Positions 47,930 to 56,654 of a stretch of DNA of 64,000 nucleotides are shown piece by piece (within the stretch, counting starts at the first letter, position 1; each line of letters starts with the position of its first letter). The position numbers and the translations under genes are program-made. This DNA is from Alkaliphilus hydrothermalis (GTDB lineage Bacteria; Bacillota; Clostridia; Peptostreptococcales; Natronincolaceae). The stretch is from assembly GCF_016908555.1 (NCBI RefSeq), contig NZ_JAFBEE010000003.1:134134-198133 (forward strand), read 5' to 3'. Under the pieces are notes generated by a model, which worked only from the letters and a program-made list of their open reading frames with translations, did not search any database and was not told the origin of the DNA.

Positions 47930-48981
47930 TCTATGTCATCATGCCCAGCGAACCTTCTCAACAACTGATGAAGATGGTGGAGGCGGCTACTAAAGAAGAA
48001 GTGACTTATGTGATCAAATCAGAGGATCACCTTCCTAATCTTCAAAATAAAAAGATTCTTTTTGCCGTTGAATTAGGGGAGTTCGGTGCTGATCTTCCCC
48101 TCCTACAATTACTATCTGTCCTTCATCAAAGGGGGAATGATTCCCTCAAGTCTTCTGTAGGGGCATTGGTGGTACATAGTGATACGGAGTTATTTACTAA
48201 AAGCGCTTCTGCTGAAATCATTTTTCGGGCAAATCAAATGGGCTGTGGCTTTATAGGGCATCCTTTGGTGGAGGCTACAGGCAGTATGCGAAATTTCAAA
48301 ACGTGGCAAAAGACACTCGATTTATCCCTTGAAGAGATTTCCCTGAGGTTATCTTCCCAGTTGGGGCTAAGGCTTAGGGAATACTCCCACAAGCAAGTGA
48401 GGGACCCTAAAATTGCTGTCCTTCATTCCAGCTCCCGTGCTACCTCCAACACCCTTAGTCTGTGGTCTATGATATCAAAGGGATTAAAGAATCCTAGGGT
48501 GCAGGAACTCTATATCCGTAATGGTTCTGTCTTTGATTGCTATGGATGTTCCTACAAGACCTGTATGAAATTCAGTGAGCAAAGTAGTTGCTTTTATGGG
48601 GGAGTGATGACGGAGGATATTTTACCTGCGATAGAGGAGTCCGATTCCCTTGTCTGGATTTGTCCTAACTATAATGACTCTATTTCTTCAAATTTGATGG
48701 CGGTAATCAATCGCTTGACCACCCTCTATCGAAGAATGAATTTCTACGATAAGTCTATTTTTTCTGTCATTGTATCGGGTAATTCCGGTAGTGACTCTAT
48801 TGCCCGACAGTTGATTGATGCCCTTAATATCAATAAAGGTTTTTATCTTCCCCCCTATTTTTCCATCATGGCCATAGCCAATGATAAGGGGAGTATATGG
48901 AAGATTCCTCAGATTGAGAGAAGAGCATTTGATTTTGGGGAGCATATTAGTAGTACTATAAGGGCTAGGGATATAGAATAA
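47926..48981 (+). CDS. NAD(P)H-dependent FMN reductase / flavodoxin-like protein
   Basis: A 351-residue protein with an unfamiliar N-terminal 160 residues and a C-terminal flavodoxin-fold domain starting KIAVLHSSSRATSNTLSL. It contains the Cys-rich loop CYGCSYKTC with a further Cys, as in flavodoxin-family FMN reductases, and LVWICPNYNDSISSNL at the FMN contact. The four-base overlap with the dehydrogenase-like gene means the two are made together. It ends the three-gene unit. Confidence 0.75.
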   Translation: MIYVIMPSEPSQQLMKMVEAATKEEVTYVIKSEDHLPNLQNKKILFAVELGEFGADLPLLQLLSVLHQRGNDSLKSSVGALVVHSDTELFTKSASAEIIFRANQMGCGFIGHPLVEATGSMRNFKTWQKTLDLSLEEISLRLSSQLGLRLREYSHKQVRDPKIAVLHSSSRATSNTLSLWSMISKGLKNPRVQELYIRNGSVFDCYGCSYKTCMKFSEQSSCFYGGVMTEDILPAIEESDSLVWICPNYNDSISSNLMAVINRLTTLYRRMNFYDKSIFSVIVSGNSGSDSIARQLIDALNINKGFYLPPYFSIMAIANDKGSIWKIPQIERRAFDFGEHISSTIRARDIE

Positions 48982-49034
48982 AAAAGTCATAAAACCCATA
49001 ACTATTTAAAACTCTTTGTAAATGAGGTGATTAT

Positions 49035-49490
49035 TTGATAAACCTATTAATTTTTATATTTATATTAATTTGTAGTTTAATATATAACTGGATTAATTAC
49101 CGAAAACTTAGAGGGACTCTAACATCCACCAGGCTTAGTATTCTTCCGTTAGCTTTAGGATGTATAATTCTTTCTACTGCCAGTTTTAAACATTTTTACA
49201 ATATTCAAGGTATTATCATTTTACCATTAGAGCTTATACTTGGTGCGTTATTAATTTATCGAGGTTTTAATAAATTGATCGTTGGTGAAAATGGTGTTTA
49301 TATCGAAGGTGTTTTTTTCCATTGGGATGAGATCAAGAACTTTCATTGGGATTTTGAAAATAATAAAAAATTAATATTATTGGTTAAGGTAAGGAAGTTA
49401 TATTTAATTGGGCGTAAAAAGATATCATACAATGTATCTGAAAAGGATGTATATAAAATAAATTCAGTATTAAAGGAGCATGTTAATTAA
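49035..49490 (+). CDS. DUF5673-like membrane protein
   Basis: A 151-residue protein with three hydrophobic segments (about 2-20, 36-50, 58-76) and a C-terminal PH-like domain (GENGVYIEGVFFHWDEIKNF ... LIGRKKISYNVSEKDVYKIN). It starts with TTG at 49035 behind GAGGTGA. It may be co-transcribed with the three genes upstream (53-base gap) and is followed by a terminator. Confidence 0.65.
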   Translation: MINLLIFIFILICSLIYNWINYRKLRGTLTSTRLSILPLALGCIILSTASFKHFYNIQGIIILPLELILGALLIYRGFNKLIVGENGVYIEGVFFHWDEIKNFHWDFENNKKLILLVKVRKLYLIGRKKISYNVSEKDVYKINSVLKEHVN

Positions 49491-49542
49491 AAAATTACAA
49501 TTAAACTCTTAGCCAAGAAAACGATAATTCTAAAAATGTCCT

Positions 49543-49565
49543 GACCTCAACAAGAGGTCTTTTTC
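49543..49565 (+). terminator. Terminator after the membrane protein
   Basis: GACCTC (49543-49548) and GAGGTC (49554-49559) with an AACAA loop, then TTTTTC. Confidence 0.85.
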
Positions 49566-49661
49566 ATTTTCTTAAAGGGGACTTTTTATTGTATTCATCT
49601 TTAGAAATATGTTATATTTATTTAGTAAATCAAAATATTTCATAGAGAAGGTGTCTATCAA

Positions 49662-50900
49662 ATGCTAATTCTATCTTTGTTTCTTTCTATCCTAGTCACT
49701 TTATTCATGGTGAATAAAAAGGTAAATATCGGCTATTCCTTAATTACTGGATCTATTCTACTTGCTTTATTAAACGGCAGAGGGATTTCCCGCATTTATC
49801 AACTATTTATCCAAACCATCACAGAATCCACCACCATTGCACTGGCGATTACTATTGGATTAATTACAGTACTTGCCTACTTGATGGAAAAATACCTAAT
49901 ATTAGACCGTATGATTGTAGCCCTTGAAAAAATCCTAAGAAGCACTAAGGCAACAATCTTGATCGCTCCAGCCCTTATGGGTACCCTACTGGTATCTGGT
50001 GGTGCATTGATGTCTTGTCCGATCGTAGGAAGCTTAGGGGATCGACTTTCTATTCCTAACGATAAAAAAGCCACCATTAATCTTATATTTAGACATGCCC
50101 TGTACTTTGTGTTTCCTCTTTCTCCAACGATTCTATTGGCGGCAGAAATCGGAAATTTTGAATTATGGGATTTCATAAAACTTCAATTCCCCATCGCCTT
50201 AGCCCTTTATATTTTCGGATACTTTTATTTATTAAGGGGCTTAAAAGACCCCAAAACTGAAAAAATAAGCGTTGGGCAATATTTCAGTGCCATCAAAGAA
50301 TTTGTTCTATATTCTTCTCCAATCATGATCAGTTTGTTTGGGGTTGTACTATTTCAACTACCCTTCTATATCTCCTTGATTGCGGGTATTTTAGCCAGTA
50401 TCTTAATTAATCAATATGATACAAGACAGGATGAAAAATACGCCCTAAAAGAAAACGTGTTTAAAACAATCTATAAGGGAATCAAATTCCCTATGATTAT
50501 TGCAATTGTTGGAATTATGCTCTACAAAAATACCGTTAATGATGTTGATGAAATCATCATTTTCTTAAATAACCTTTTAGATCAAGGAATGCCTATAGAG
50601 TTATTGATTCTTATGTCTACGGCAATCATTTGTTTTCCATTGGCATCCACAAACCCTGGGATTGCGATTTTGTTCCCAATGATTTTACCTTTAGCACCAA
50701 ACTATGAGACGAAGCTTTTATACGCGATGTTTATCTATACCAGCTCCTTCTTATTTTATTATATTTCTCCTCTACATCTATGTCAGGTTCTTACTTTAGA
50801 GTATTTTGAGGTGAAGTTGAAGTCCTTATATAAAAATTATTTGTATTTACTACCAATTACCTACGGGGTAATGGTGATGGTGTATTTTGTGATGAAGTAG
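49662..50900 (+). CDS. DUF401-family membrane protein
   Basis: A 412-residue inner-membrane protein with about 10-12 hydrophobic segments. GTLLVSGGALMSCPIVGSLG and CFPLASTNPGIAILFPMILP are two related half-repeat motifs, as in the ion-transporter superfamily and DUF401. Likely a carrier; the substrate is unknown. The ATG at 49662 is preceded by AGAGAAGGTG. Confidence 0.85.
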   Translation: MLILSLFLSILVTLFMVNKKVNIGYSLITGSILLALLNGRGISRIYQLFIQTITESTTIALAITIGLITVLAYLMEKYLILDRMIVALEKILRSTKATILIAPALMGTLLVSGGALMSCPIVGSLGDRLSIPNDKKATINLIFRHALYFVFPLSPTILLAAEIGNFELWDFIKLQFPIALALYIFGYFYLLRGLKDPKTEKISVGQYFSAIKEFVLYSSPIMISLFGVVLFQLPFYISLIAGILASILINQYDTRQDEKYALKENVFKTIYKGIKFPMIIAIVGIMLYKNTVNDVDEIIIFLNNLLDQGMPIELLILMSTAIICFPLASTNPGIAILFPMILPLAPNYETKLLYAMFIYTSSFLFYYISPLHLCQVLTLEYFEVKLKSLYKNYLYLLPITYGVMVMVYFVMK

Positions 50901-50964
50901 TTTTAAGAAAGAAGTTTTATGTTTGAAGCATTTGATAGTCTTTTTACCAACTTACCAAAAAGAA

Positions 50965-51000
50965 AAAACCACAACAATCGTCATGGATTGTTGTGGTTTT
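50965..51000. terminator. Bidirectional terminator
   Basis: AAAACCACAACAATC pairs with GATTGTTGTGGTTTT around GTCATG. It serves the converging DUF401 gene and the DUF2642 gene. Confidence 0.9.
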
Positions 51001-51013
51001 ATGCTAGGTGTGA

Positions 51014-51298
51014 TTAATCTGGCATGATAGATACAATTTGCTGTATTCTTACAAAGAATGTTGCACCATTATTTCCTGTCTGGACAACAATATGATCTGG
51101 CTGTACGTCTGCAAGTATCCCCTGTAAATTCCCTCTAACTGTTTCAATAACAACAGATTGACCGATAACAGTCTTTAGAGTTTCTATCACACAAGGATCT
51201 ACTAATGCAGTATAATAAATCATCATTTTATTATAATAATTATAGTTATTATAATCATTGTATGGCATCATTGGATTTTGACATGGTTGATGATACAT
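51014..51298 (-). CDS. DUF2642 (YuzF-like) spore-coat-type protein
   Basis: A 94-residue protein with a Tyr/Asn-rich N-terminus (YNDYNNYNYYNKMM) and a C-terminal DUF2642 domain (TVIGQSVVIETVRGNLQGIL, PDHIVVQTG, FFVRIQQIVSIMP). This resembles Bacillus YuzF and other spore-coat-associated proteins. GGGGGTGG precedes the ATG. The spore location is inferred. Confidence 0.75.
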   Translation of the reverse strand: MYHQPCQNPMMPYNDYNNYNYYNKMMIYYTALVDPCVIETLKTVIGQSVVIETVRGNLQGILADVQPDHIVVQTGNNGATFFVRIQQIVSIMPD

Positions 51299-51383
51299 TA
51301 TTCCACCCCCGAAATTTATTTTGTTGCATTACATAATATTAAGTATGTGGGGGGATTGTGACAGCTATGATTCATCCATCTAT

Positions 51384-51866
51384 CTAATATTTCTTAGCCC
51401 ACTCCTTCGCCCTCAATTGGCTTTCTTGCTTACTCAATGTTAATGGATTTTTAAAACCAATCTCTCCAATGATTTCATTACCTTCTAGCTGATTTCTATA
51501 ATTAATAAAAAGCTTTCCCTCTTGACCACCATAGCACCCGAATAGGCCAATCTTTTTACCAATTATTTGGTGATTATTGAAAAAGGTATTAAAGGCAGGG
51601 GCATAGCTACCAGCCCAAACAGGACTTCCCATATAAATAACGTCATAATCTTCAATCTTTACATTAACGGGTTGTAGCTCTGGTCTTTCCTTGAACATCA
51701 CCTGTTTTCCTCCCCAGACAAACCTCATAAAGCCTGTAGGAGATACGTCTTTAATGGGTTTTAGCTCCAATAAATCTGCCCCTGTTTCCGATGCTATTGC
51801 TTCTGCAATTAACTTTGTGTTCCCCTCTAGAGAGTAGTACACTACTAACTTTTTTAAATTTTCCAT
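51384..51866 (-). CDS. Flavodoxin
   Basis: A 160-residue FMN electron carrier: VVYYSLEGNTKLIAEAIA is the phosphate loop, and YMGSPVWAGSYAPAFNTF binds the isoalloxazine ring. It belongs to the Flavodoxin_4/NADPH-FMN type used in anaerobes. ATG 51866 is chosen because AAGGAGGAAGAG precedes it. Confidence 0.9.
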   Translation of the reverse strand: MENLKKLVVYYSLEGNTKLIAEAIASETGADLLELKPIKDVSPTGFMRFVWGGKQVMFKERPELQPVNVKIEDYDVIYMGSPVWAGSYAPAFNTFFNNHQIIGKKIGLFGCYGGQEGKLFINYRNQLEGNEIIGEIGFKNPLTLSKQESQLRAKEWAKKY

Positions 51867-51943
51867 AATCTCTTCCTCCTTTAATTGTCTTAGGTGATTG
51901 AGGTTTAACAATATCATTCTCACATTGCAACAGGTAGTAGTCT

Positions 51944-52020
51944 TTTAAAAAAACCAGCGGTCACGCATCTAAATAATATGCGAGAATGCTGGTCTTTCTC
52001 AATACGGCAGAAAACAATAT
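51944..52020 (+). repeat. Family A hairpin repeat
   Basis: ACCAGC (51953) ... GCTGGT (51986-51993) with an inner CGCAT/ATGCG pair, followed by the diverged tail CTCAATACGGCAGAAAAC. It lies between degV and the flavodoxin gene. Confidence 0.75.
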
Positions 52021-52031
52021 GTTTCCGACAG

Positions 52032-52883
52032 CTATTCAGTATATTCCGATATTACAACCCCCATCAATCCAGGTCCTGTGTGAACCACCATCACAGGGCT
52101 AACTTGGGTAAAGACTGTATGTTTTACATTCTTTAATTCTTTTATTCTTTCTAATAATGAATGGGCTTCTTCATAGGCATTCCCGTGGGCTACTGCAACA
52201 TTAACCATTTTATCACGGGCTTTCTCTTTAACTAAATTATATATTTCTTGAAGTGATTTATTTCTACCCCTTACCTTTTTATATGTATAGTAGATTCCCT
52301 CCTCAGTAATTGAAATAATAGGTTTTATACTCAATAGCTCACCTATAGTTCCCTCTACTTTACCTATTCGACCACCCTTTTTAAGATATTCTAGGGTCTT
52401 TACAACAAAATATACTTCTGTCTTTTTAATGGTTTCTTTAATTATTTGTACCGTCTTTACAAAGTCATTTGATTTTTGCAACTCCTTAGCCCCCTCCAGT
52501 ACCGGAAAACCTAATCCCATAGTAAGGGCTTTTGAGTCAATAATTTCAATAACCAAATTCTTAAAATCGGAGGCAACATTTTGAATCATGTTCATGGTTC
52601 CACTTAAACCTGAAGATATCGTGGTAACGATTACATGAGTATAACCTTCATCCTCCAGCTGCTTAAAAAGATTGATTGTATCCTCTGGAGAAGGTAAGGA
52701 AGTGGTTGGAATATCTTTATCAAATCTTGCATAAATTTCTTCTGGCGTAATTTCTACTCGATCCCTATACTCTTCCTCCTCCGAGTATACAACCCTCAGG
52801 GGGAGTATCTTTATATTATATTTTTTTACGTCCTCTTCTATTAGGTCACTGGTAGAATCTGCAACAATGGCAATTTTCGTCAT
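52032..52883 (-). CDS. DegV family (fatty-acid-binding) protein
   Basis: A 283-residue protein of the DegV/FakB fold. VADSTSDL at the N-terminus and TTISSGLSGTMN contain the residues that hold the fatty-acid carboxylate. The C-terminus HTGPGLMGVV is typical. FakB-type proteins present fatty acids to a kinase for phospholipid synthesis. AAGGAGGAGCGG fits the ATG. Confidence 0.92.
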   Translation of the reverse strand: MTKIAIVADSTSDLIEEDVKKYNIKILPLRVVYSEEEEYRDRVEITPEEIYARFDKDIPTTSLPSPEDTINLFKQLEDEGYTHVIVTTISSGLSGTMNMIQNVASDFKNLVIEIIDSKALTMGLGFPVLEGAKELQKSNDFVKTVQIIKETIKKTEVYFVVKTLEYLKKGGRIGKVEGTIGELLSIKPIISITEEGIYYTYKKVRGRNKSLQEIYNLVKEKARDKMVNVAVAHGNAYEEAHSLLERIKELKNVKHTVFTQVSPVMVVHTGPGLMGVVISEYTE

Positions 52884-53229
52884 AGTATTCCGCTCCTCCT
52901 TATTTGTTAATAAAATTATATCTAGTACAATTGTATATCCTTTCTATAGGGCTTTATTCAGTATATCATCAAAAATATGGGACATTTATTAGCATTTTTT
53001 ACAATTTGTTTTTACTAATATACCATTATTTCATAAAAAATTCAATTCCCACATCATCCTCTACATCAACAATCTTATAACCAGCATAAAAAACCCTCCT
53101 AATCTTCGAGATTAATTATAACTTAGATATACGATTTAGTCTTAACTCCGCCCTTATTGATTCTTCATCAGTCTCCAACGCCTGCAATTTTATCTATAAA
53201 TCAGCCTTTAATATATTCTTTTATTAAAT
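52884..53229 (-). other. Intergenic with possible coding debris
   Basis: No complete gene. On the minus strand two short stretches read as protein-like sequence in different frames: IRAELRLNRISKL (ending near 53119) and VFYAGYKIVDVEDDVGIEF (ending near 53030). They could be the remains of a gene. I cannot name the family. Hairpins: a short CTAATC/GATTAG pair near 53098-53113. Confidence 0.3.
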
Positions 53230-54831
53230 TTAACATTTCAAAGGAGCATAATTCTGGGCAATGGCCTCAGCCACCTTCACACCATCGACAGCAGCAGAAA
53301 TAATTCCCCCTGCATAGCCTGCCCCTTCACCTGATGGATATAGTCCTTGTATATTTCCTTCACAGGATTCATTTCTGAGAATTCTAATTGGTGAAGAACT
53401 TCGAGTCTCCACCCCCGTCATAACAGCATCCTCCATTGCGAATCCCTTGAGCTTGCGATCTAGTTCTACAATGGCTTCCTTCATGGTTTCTGTCACAAAC
53501 TCCGGTAAGCACTCCCTTAAGTCTGTTAACTTCACTCCGGGAGTATAGGAGGGCTTCACTTCTCCTAATTCTGTAGATGGTGTATCTATTAGAAAATCCT
53601 TCACTAGCTGGGCTGGTGCATAATGGGTGGAGCCCCCTGCTTCAAAGGCCTTTTTTTCCCATTTTTGTTGGAAATGTACCCCTGCCAAAGGATGATCACT
53701 GTCAAAATCATCTGGACCAACGCCTACCAATAAGGCACTATTGGCATTTACTAAATCCCTCGCATAATAACTCATACCATTGGTGACTACCCCACCCTCT
53801 TCCGAAGAAGATGCCACCACTTGCCCCCCTGGACACATGCAGAAGGTATAGGCAGACCGCCCATTCTTAGCATGATAGGACAACTTATAATCGGCAGCCC
53901 CTAGGTTTGGATTCTCTGCTGCACTGCCATATTGACTTTTATTGATGAGGGTTTGGGGATGCTCAATTCTCACCCCAATAGAAAAAGCCTTTTGTTGGAT
54001 ATAGGTGCCCCTTTGGTGTAGCATTTTAAAGGTATCCCTTGCACTATGACCTACAGCCATTACTGCCACCTCAGTAGGGATGACTTCTCCGCCATTTACC
54101 TCTACCCCTTTTATCTTGCCATTCTCTATGATGATATCTGTCGCTTTACTACCAAAACGAACTTCTCCTCCTAGGCTTTTGATTGTCTCCCGAAGATTTT
54201 TAACTACTCTTCTTAGATGATCTGTCCCTACATGGGGTTTGCTATAGTAGATGATTTCCTCTGGTGCTCCAGCCACCACCAATTCCTCAAGGATTTTTCT
54301 ACATCTGGTATCCTTTATCTGGGTAGTTAGTTTACCATCGGAGAAGGTCCCTGCTCCCCCCTCACCAAATTGAACGTTTGACTCTGGGTTGAGCTTGCCG
54401 GTCCTCCAAAATAAATCAACATCCTTACTTCTCTCTTCTACTGCTTTTCCCCGTTCCAGTACAATAGGACAATAGCCCATCTGTGCTAAAATTAGCCCAG
54501 CAAAAAGTCCTGCTGGCCCTGACCCCACTACTACTGGAGGGTGAGATAACTTTTGATTGCCTGTCTTTACATATTGATAGGATATGTCGGGAGTTTGCAT
54601 AACATGGGGGTCTTTTGATCTCAATGCAAATACCTTTTCTTCGTTCTTAACCTCCACATCCACTGTATACACAAACTGAATGTTGTCCTTTCTTCTGGCA
54701 TCAACGGATTTTTTAAAGATTGTATAGGCTATTAAATCAGAATCTTTAATCTTTAGTTTATTAACAATACTACTCTTTAAACAATCTAAACCCTGATTTA
54801 TAGAAACTTTGATTTCTGATATTCGTAACAT
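53230..54831 (-). CDS. FAD-dependent oxidoreductase (COG2509-type dehydrogenase)
   Basis: A 533-residue flavoprotein. An N-terminal about 90-residue domain precedes the FAD dinucleotide fold (VVVGSGPAGLFAGLILAQMG near residue 100). FGEGGAGTFSDGKL is the family signature. AGGIISAAVDGVKVAEAI closes the FAD site. Widespread in Firmicutes with no firm substrate. ATG 54831 is preferred over an upstream in-frame ATG because GAAAGGATG precedes it. Confidence 0.88.
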   Translation of the reverse strand: MLRISEIKVSINQGLDCLKSSIVNKLKIKDSDLIAYTIFKKSVDARRKDNIQFVYTVDVEVKNEEKVFALRSKDPHVMQTPDISYQYVKTGNQKLSHPPVVVGSGPAGLFAGLILAQMGYCPIVLERGKAVEERSKDVDLFWRTGKLNPESNVQFGEGGAGTFSDGKLTTQIKDTRCRKILEELVVAGAPEEIIYYSKPHVGTDHLRRVVKNLRETIKSLGGEVRFGSKATDIIIENGKIKGVEVNGGEVIPTEVAVMAVGHSARDTFKMLHQRGTYIQQKAFSIGVRIEHPQTLINKSQYGSAAENPNLGAADYKLSYHAKNGRSAYTFCMCPGGQVVASSSEEGGVVTNGMSYYARDLVNANSALLVGVGPDDFDSDHPLAGVHFQQKWEKKAFEAGGSTHYAPAQLVKDFLIDTPSTELGEVKPSYTPGVKLTDLRECLPEFVTETMKEAIVELDRKLKGFAMEDAVMTGVETRSSSPIRILRNESCEGNIQGLYPSGEGAGYAGGIISAAVDGVKVAEAIAQNYAPLKC

Positions 54832-54950
54832 TCTTAACATCCTTTCTGAAACAGCTATGTGATTCATCTACTAATCTATATTGGCTTGACATATATTGTA
54901 TCTATCGACTTTAATTAAATGGAGTATACAATAGCCTTTTTAACTTTTGC

Positions 54951-56192
54951 TTACATCCCTACACTGGCATGATCTCCAGCAATAAATCCAGAGGACCAAG
55001 CCCATTGCAGATTAAATCCCCCACAGTCCCCATCAATATCCAATAGTTCTCCAACTATGTAAAGTCCTGATACTAGTTTCGACTCCATCGTTTTAGGATC
55101 AATATCCCCCACATCAACCCCACCTGCCGTCACCTGAGCATGATCCCAAGCCTGTGTATCAGTAATCTCCGCCCGCCAGTCCTTTAGTTGAGCGACAATC
55201 TTCTTTATTTCCTTGCTGCCCACTTCCCTAGCAGGTTTTGAAATTTGTTGTATCCCTGCTTCCTTCAGTACTACAGGTATCAGTTTTTTATTTATTAAAC
55301 CAACAAAGCTAAAATCTAGAGACCTTTCTGGTTGATAGGCTAGTCTTAATTGTAGTATTTCTTCTAATTCTTCACTGGTGAGTTGAGGAAACATATCTAC
55401 ATGGACTAAAGGTTTTTTCTGCTTTTCCAACATTTCAGAGGCACTTCGGCTCAATTGTAGAATAGGGGGACCAGATATCCCATAATCTGTCCATAGGATT
55501 TCTCCACCTTCTACCCTCAGGGTATTGCCCCCCACTGATATGGCCGCCTGCCCTATAAATTTAACTCCCTTTATTTGCTTTAGATAGTTAGCCTTTAGTT
55601 TTAGCTGTATTAAAGCTGGGAATACTGGATTAATCTTATGTCCTAAATCCTCAGCCAACTGATATCCACTTCCATTGGAACCTAGCTTTGGACTGGCTTT
55701 TCCTCCTGTGGCAAGAATCACCTTGTCCCCCTTTAGGGTTTTGCCGTCGGAAAGGATTACTTGAAAGGCATCTTTTACTTTCTTAATTTTAATTACCTCT
55801 ACCTCACAATACTCTTTTACCTCCAGTTTCTCCAACTCATATCGCATAACATCCAATACGCTGGAGGCTTGGTCGGAATAGGGATAGACCTTCCCTTCAT
55901 CCTCTACCTTACACTTTACCCCAAGAAATTCAAAGAAATCCATTGTCTGCTGTACGTCAAATTGACCTAATGCCCCAAAAGCAAATTTTGGATTGTTTCC
56001 ATGGAATCTTTTTATGTTTGTATTTGTATTGGTGAGATTACATCTACCGTTTCCTGTGGCTAATATTTTCTTTCCTACTCGATTCATTCTCTCTAGGATG
56101 GTTACTTCTCCACCGTTTCTGGCGGCTGCTATTGCAGCAATCAGTCCAGCAGCACCACCACCTATAATTAAAATCTTTCTTTTGCTTTCCAT
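54951..56192 (-). CDS. HI0933/YhiN-family flavoprotein
   Basis: A 413-residue FAD protein opening KILIIGGGAAGLIAAIAAAR. GRCNLTNTN near residue 47 and the C-terminal VTAGGVDVGDID ... GELLDIDGDCGGFNLQWAW are the signatures of the family. The biochemical role is poorly known. AGAGGAGTCTG precedes the ATG. It may share a transcript with the FAD dehydrogenase downstream (119-base gap). Confidence 0.9.
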   Translation of the reverse strand: MESKRKILIIGGGAAGLIAAIAAARNGGEVTILERMNRVGKKILATGNGRCNLTNTNTNIKRFHGNNPKFAFGALGQFDVQQTMDFFEFLGVKCKVEDEGKVYPYSDQASSVLDVMRYELEKLEVKEYCEVEVIKIKKVKDAFQVILSDGKTLKGDKVILATGGKASPKLGSNGSGYQLAEDLGHKINPVFPALIQLKLKANYLKQIKGVKFIGQAAISVGGNTLRVEGGEILWTDYGISGPPILQLSRSASEMLEKQKKPLVHVDMFPQLTSEELEEILQLRLAYQPERSLDFSFVGLINKKLIPVVLKEAGIQQISKPAREVGSKEIKKIVAQLKDWRAEITDTQAWDHAQVTAGGVDVGDIDPKTMESKLVSGLYIVGELLDIDGDCGGFNLQWAWSSGFIAGDHASVGM

Positions 56193-56392
56193 TTACAGAC
56201 TCCTCTATCTAGATTTTCTAACATTTAATTTATATATAATTCTAACCTGTTACCATTGTATCATTTTATGCTATCTATGGTATAATGACAAGTTTTATCC
56301 ATTGTATAGTCTTTCCATTTAGTGCCTTGATTATAGCATTTCTATGACACAGGTCATTTTCAGCCACCTCTCCATCCTTTTTTAACTCTTAT

Positions 56393-56502
56393 TTATAACG
56401 AATAGGAAAGTCTACTTTGAATTAACATAGAATAGAGCTTTTTCGCAAATGAGTTTCAACATAAGTCATCAATTAAATCTTCCAAAGGAAGACTTTGTTC
56501 TT
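56393..56502 (-). repeat. 110-bp dispersed repeat (family B), copy 2, inverted
   Basis: The reverse complement of the copy at 14191-14300, with scattered changes and identical ends (AGAACAAAGTCTTCCTTTGG ... CTTTCCTATTCGTTATAA). The rest of 56193-56654 has no gene; a TATAAT at 56585-56590 may be the -10 box of the diguanylate cyclase gene. Confidence 0.8.
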
Positions 56503-56654
56503 ACCTAATCTTTTCTATATAAAATCGACTATTCCTCTTTTCCCCCTTAGCCCTTTTAGTCTATTAAATAATAGGACCATCCATGTTATAATTAAAACAT
56601 AGTTGCATTTCTCTATGTTTTTATTTGTCTTACATAACGAAAGGATGAAATACA

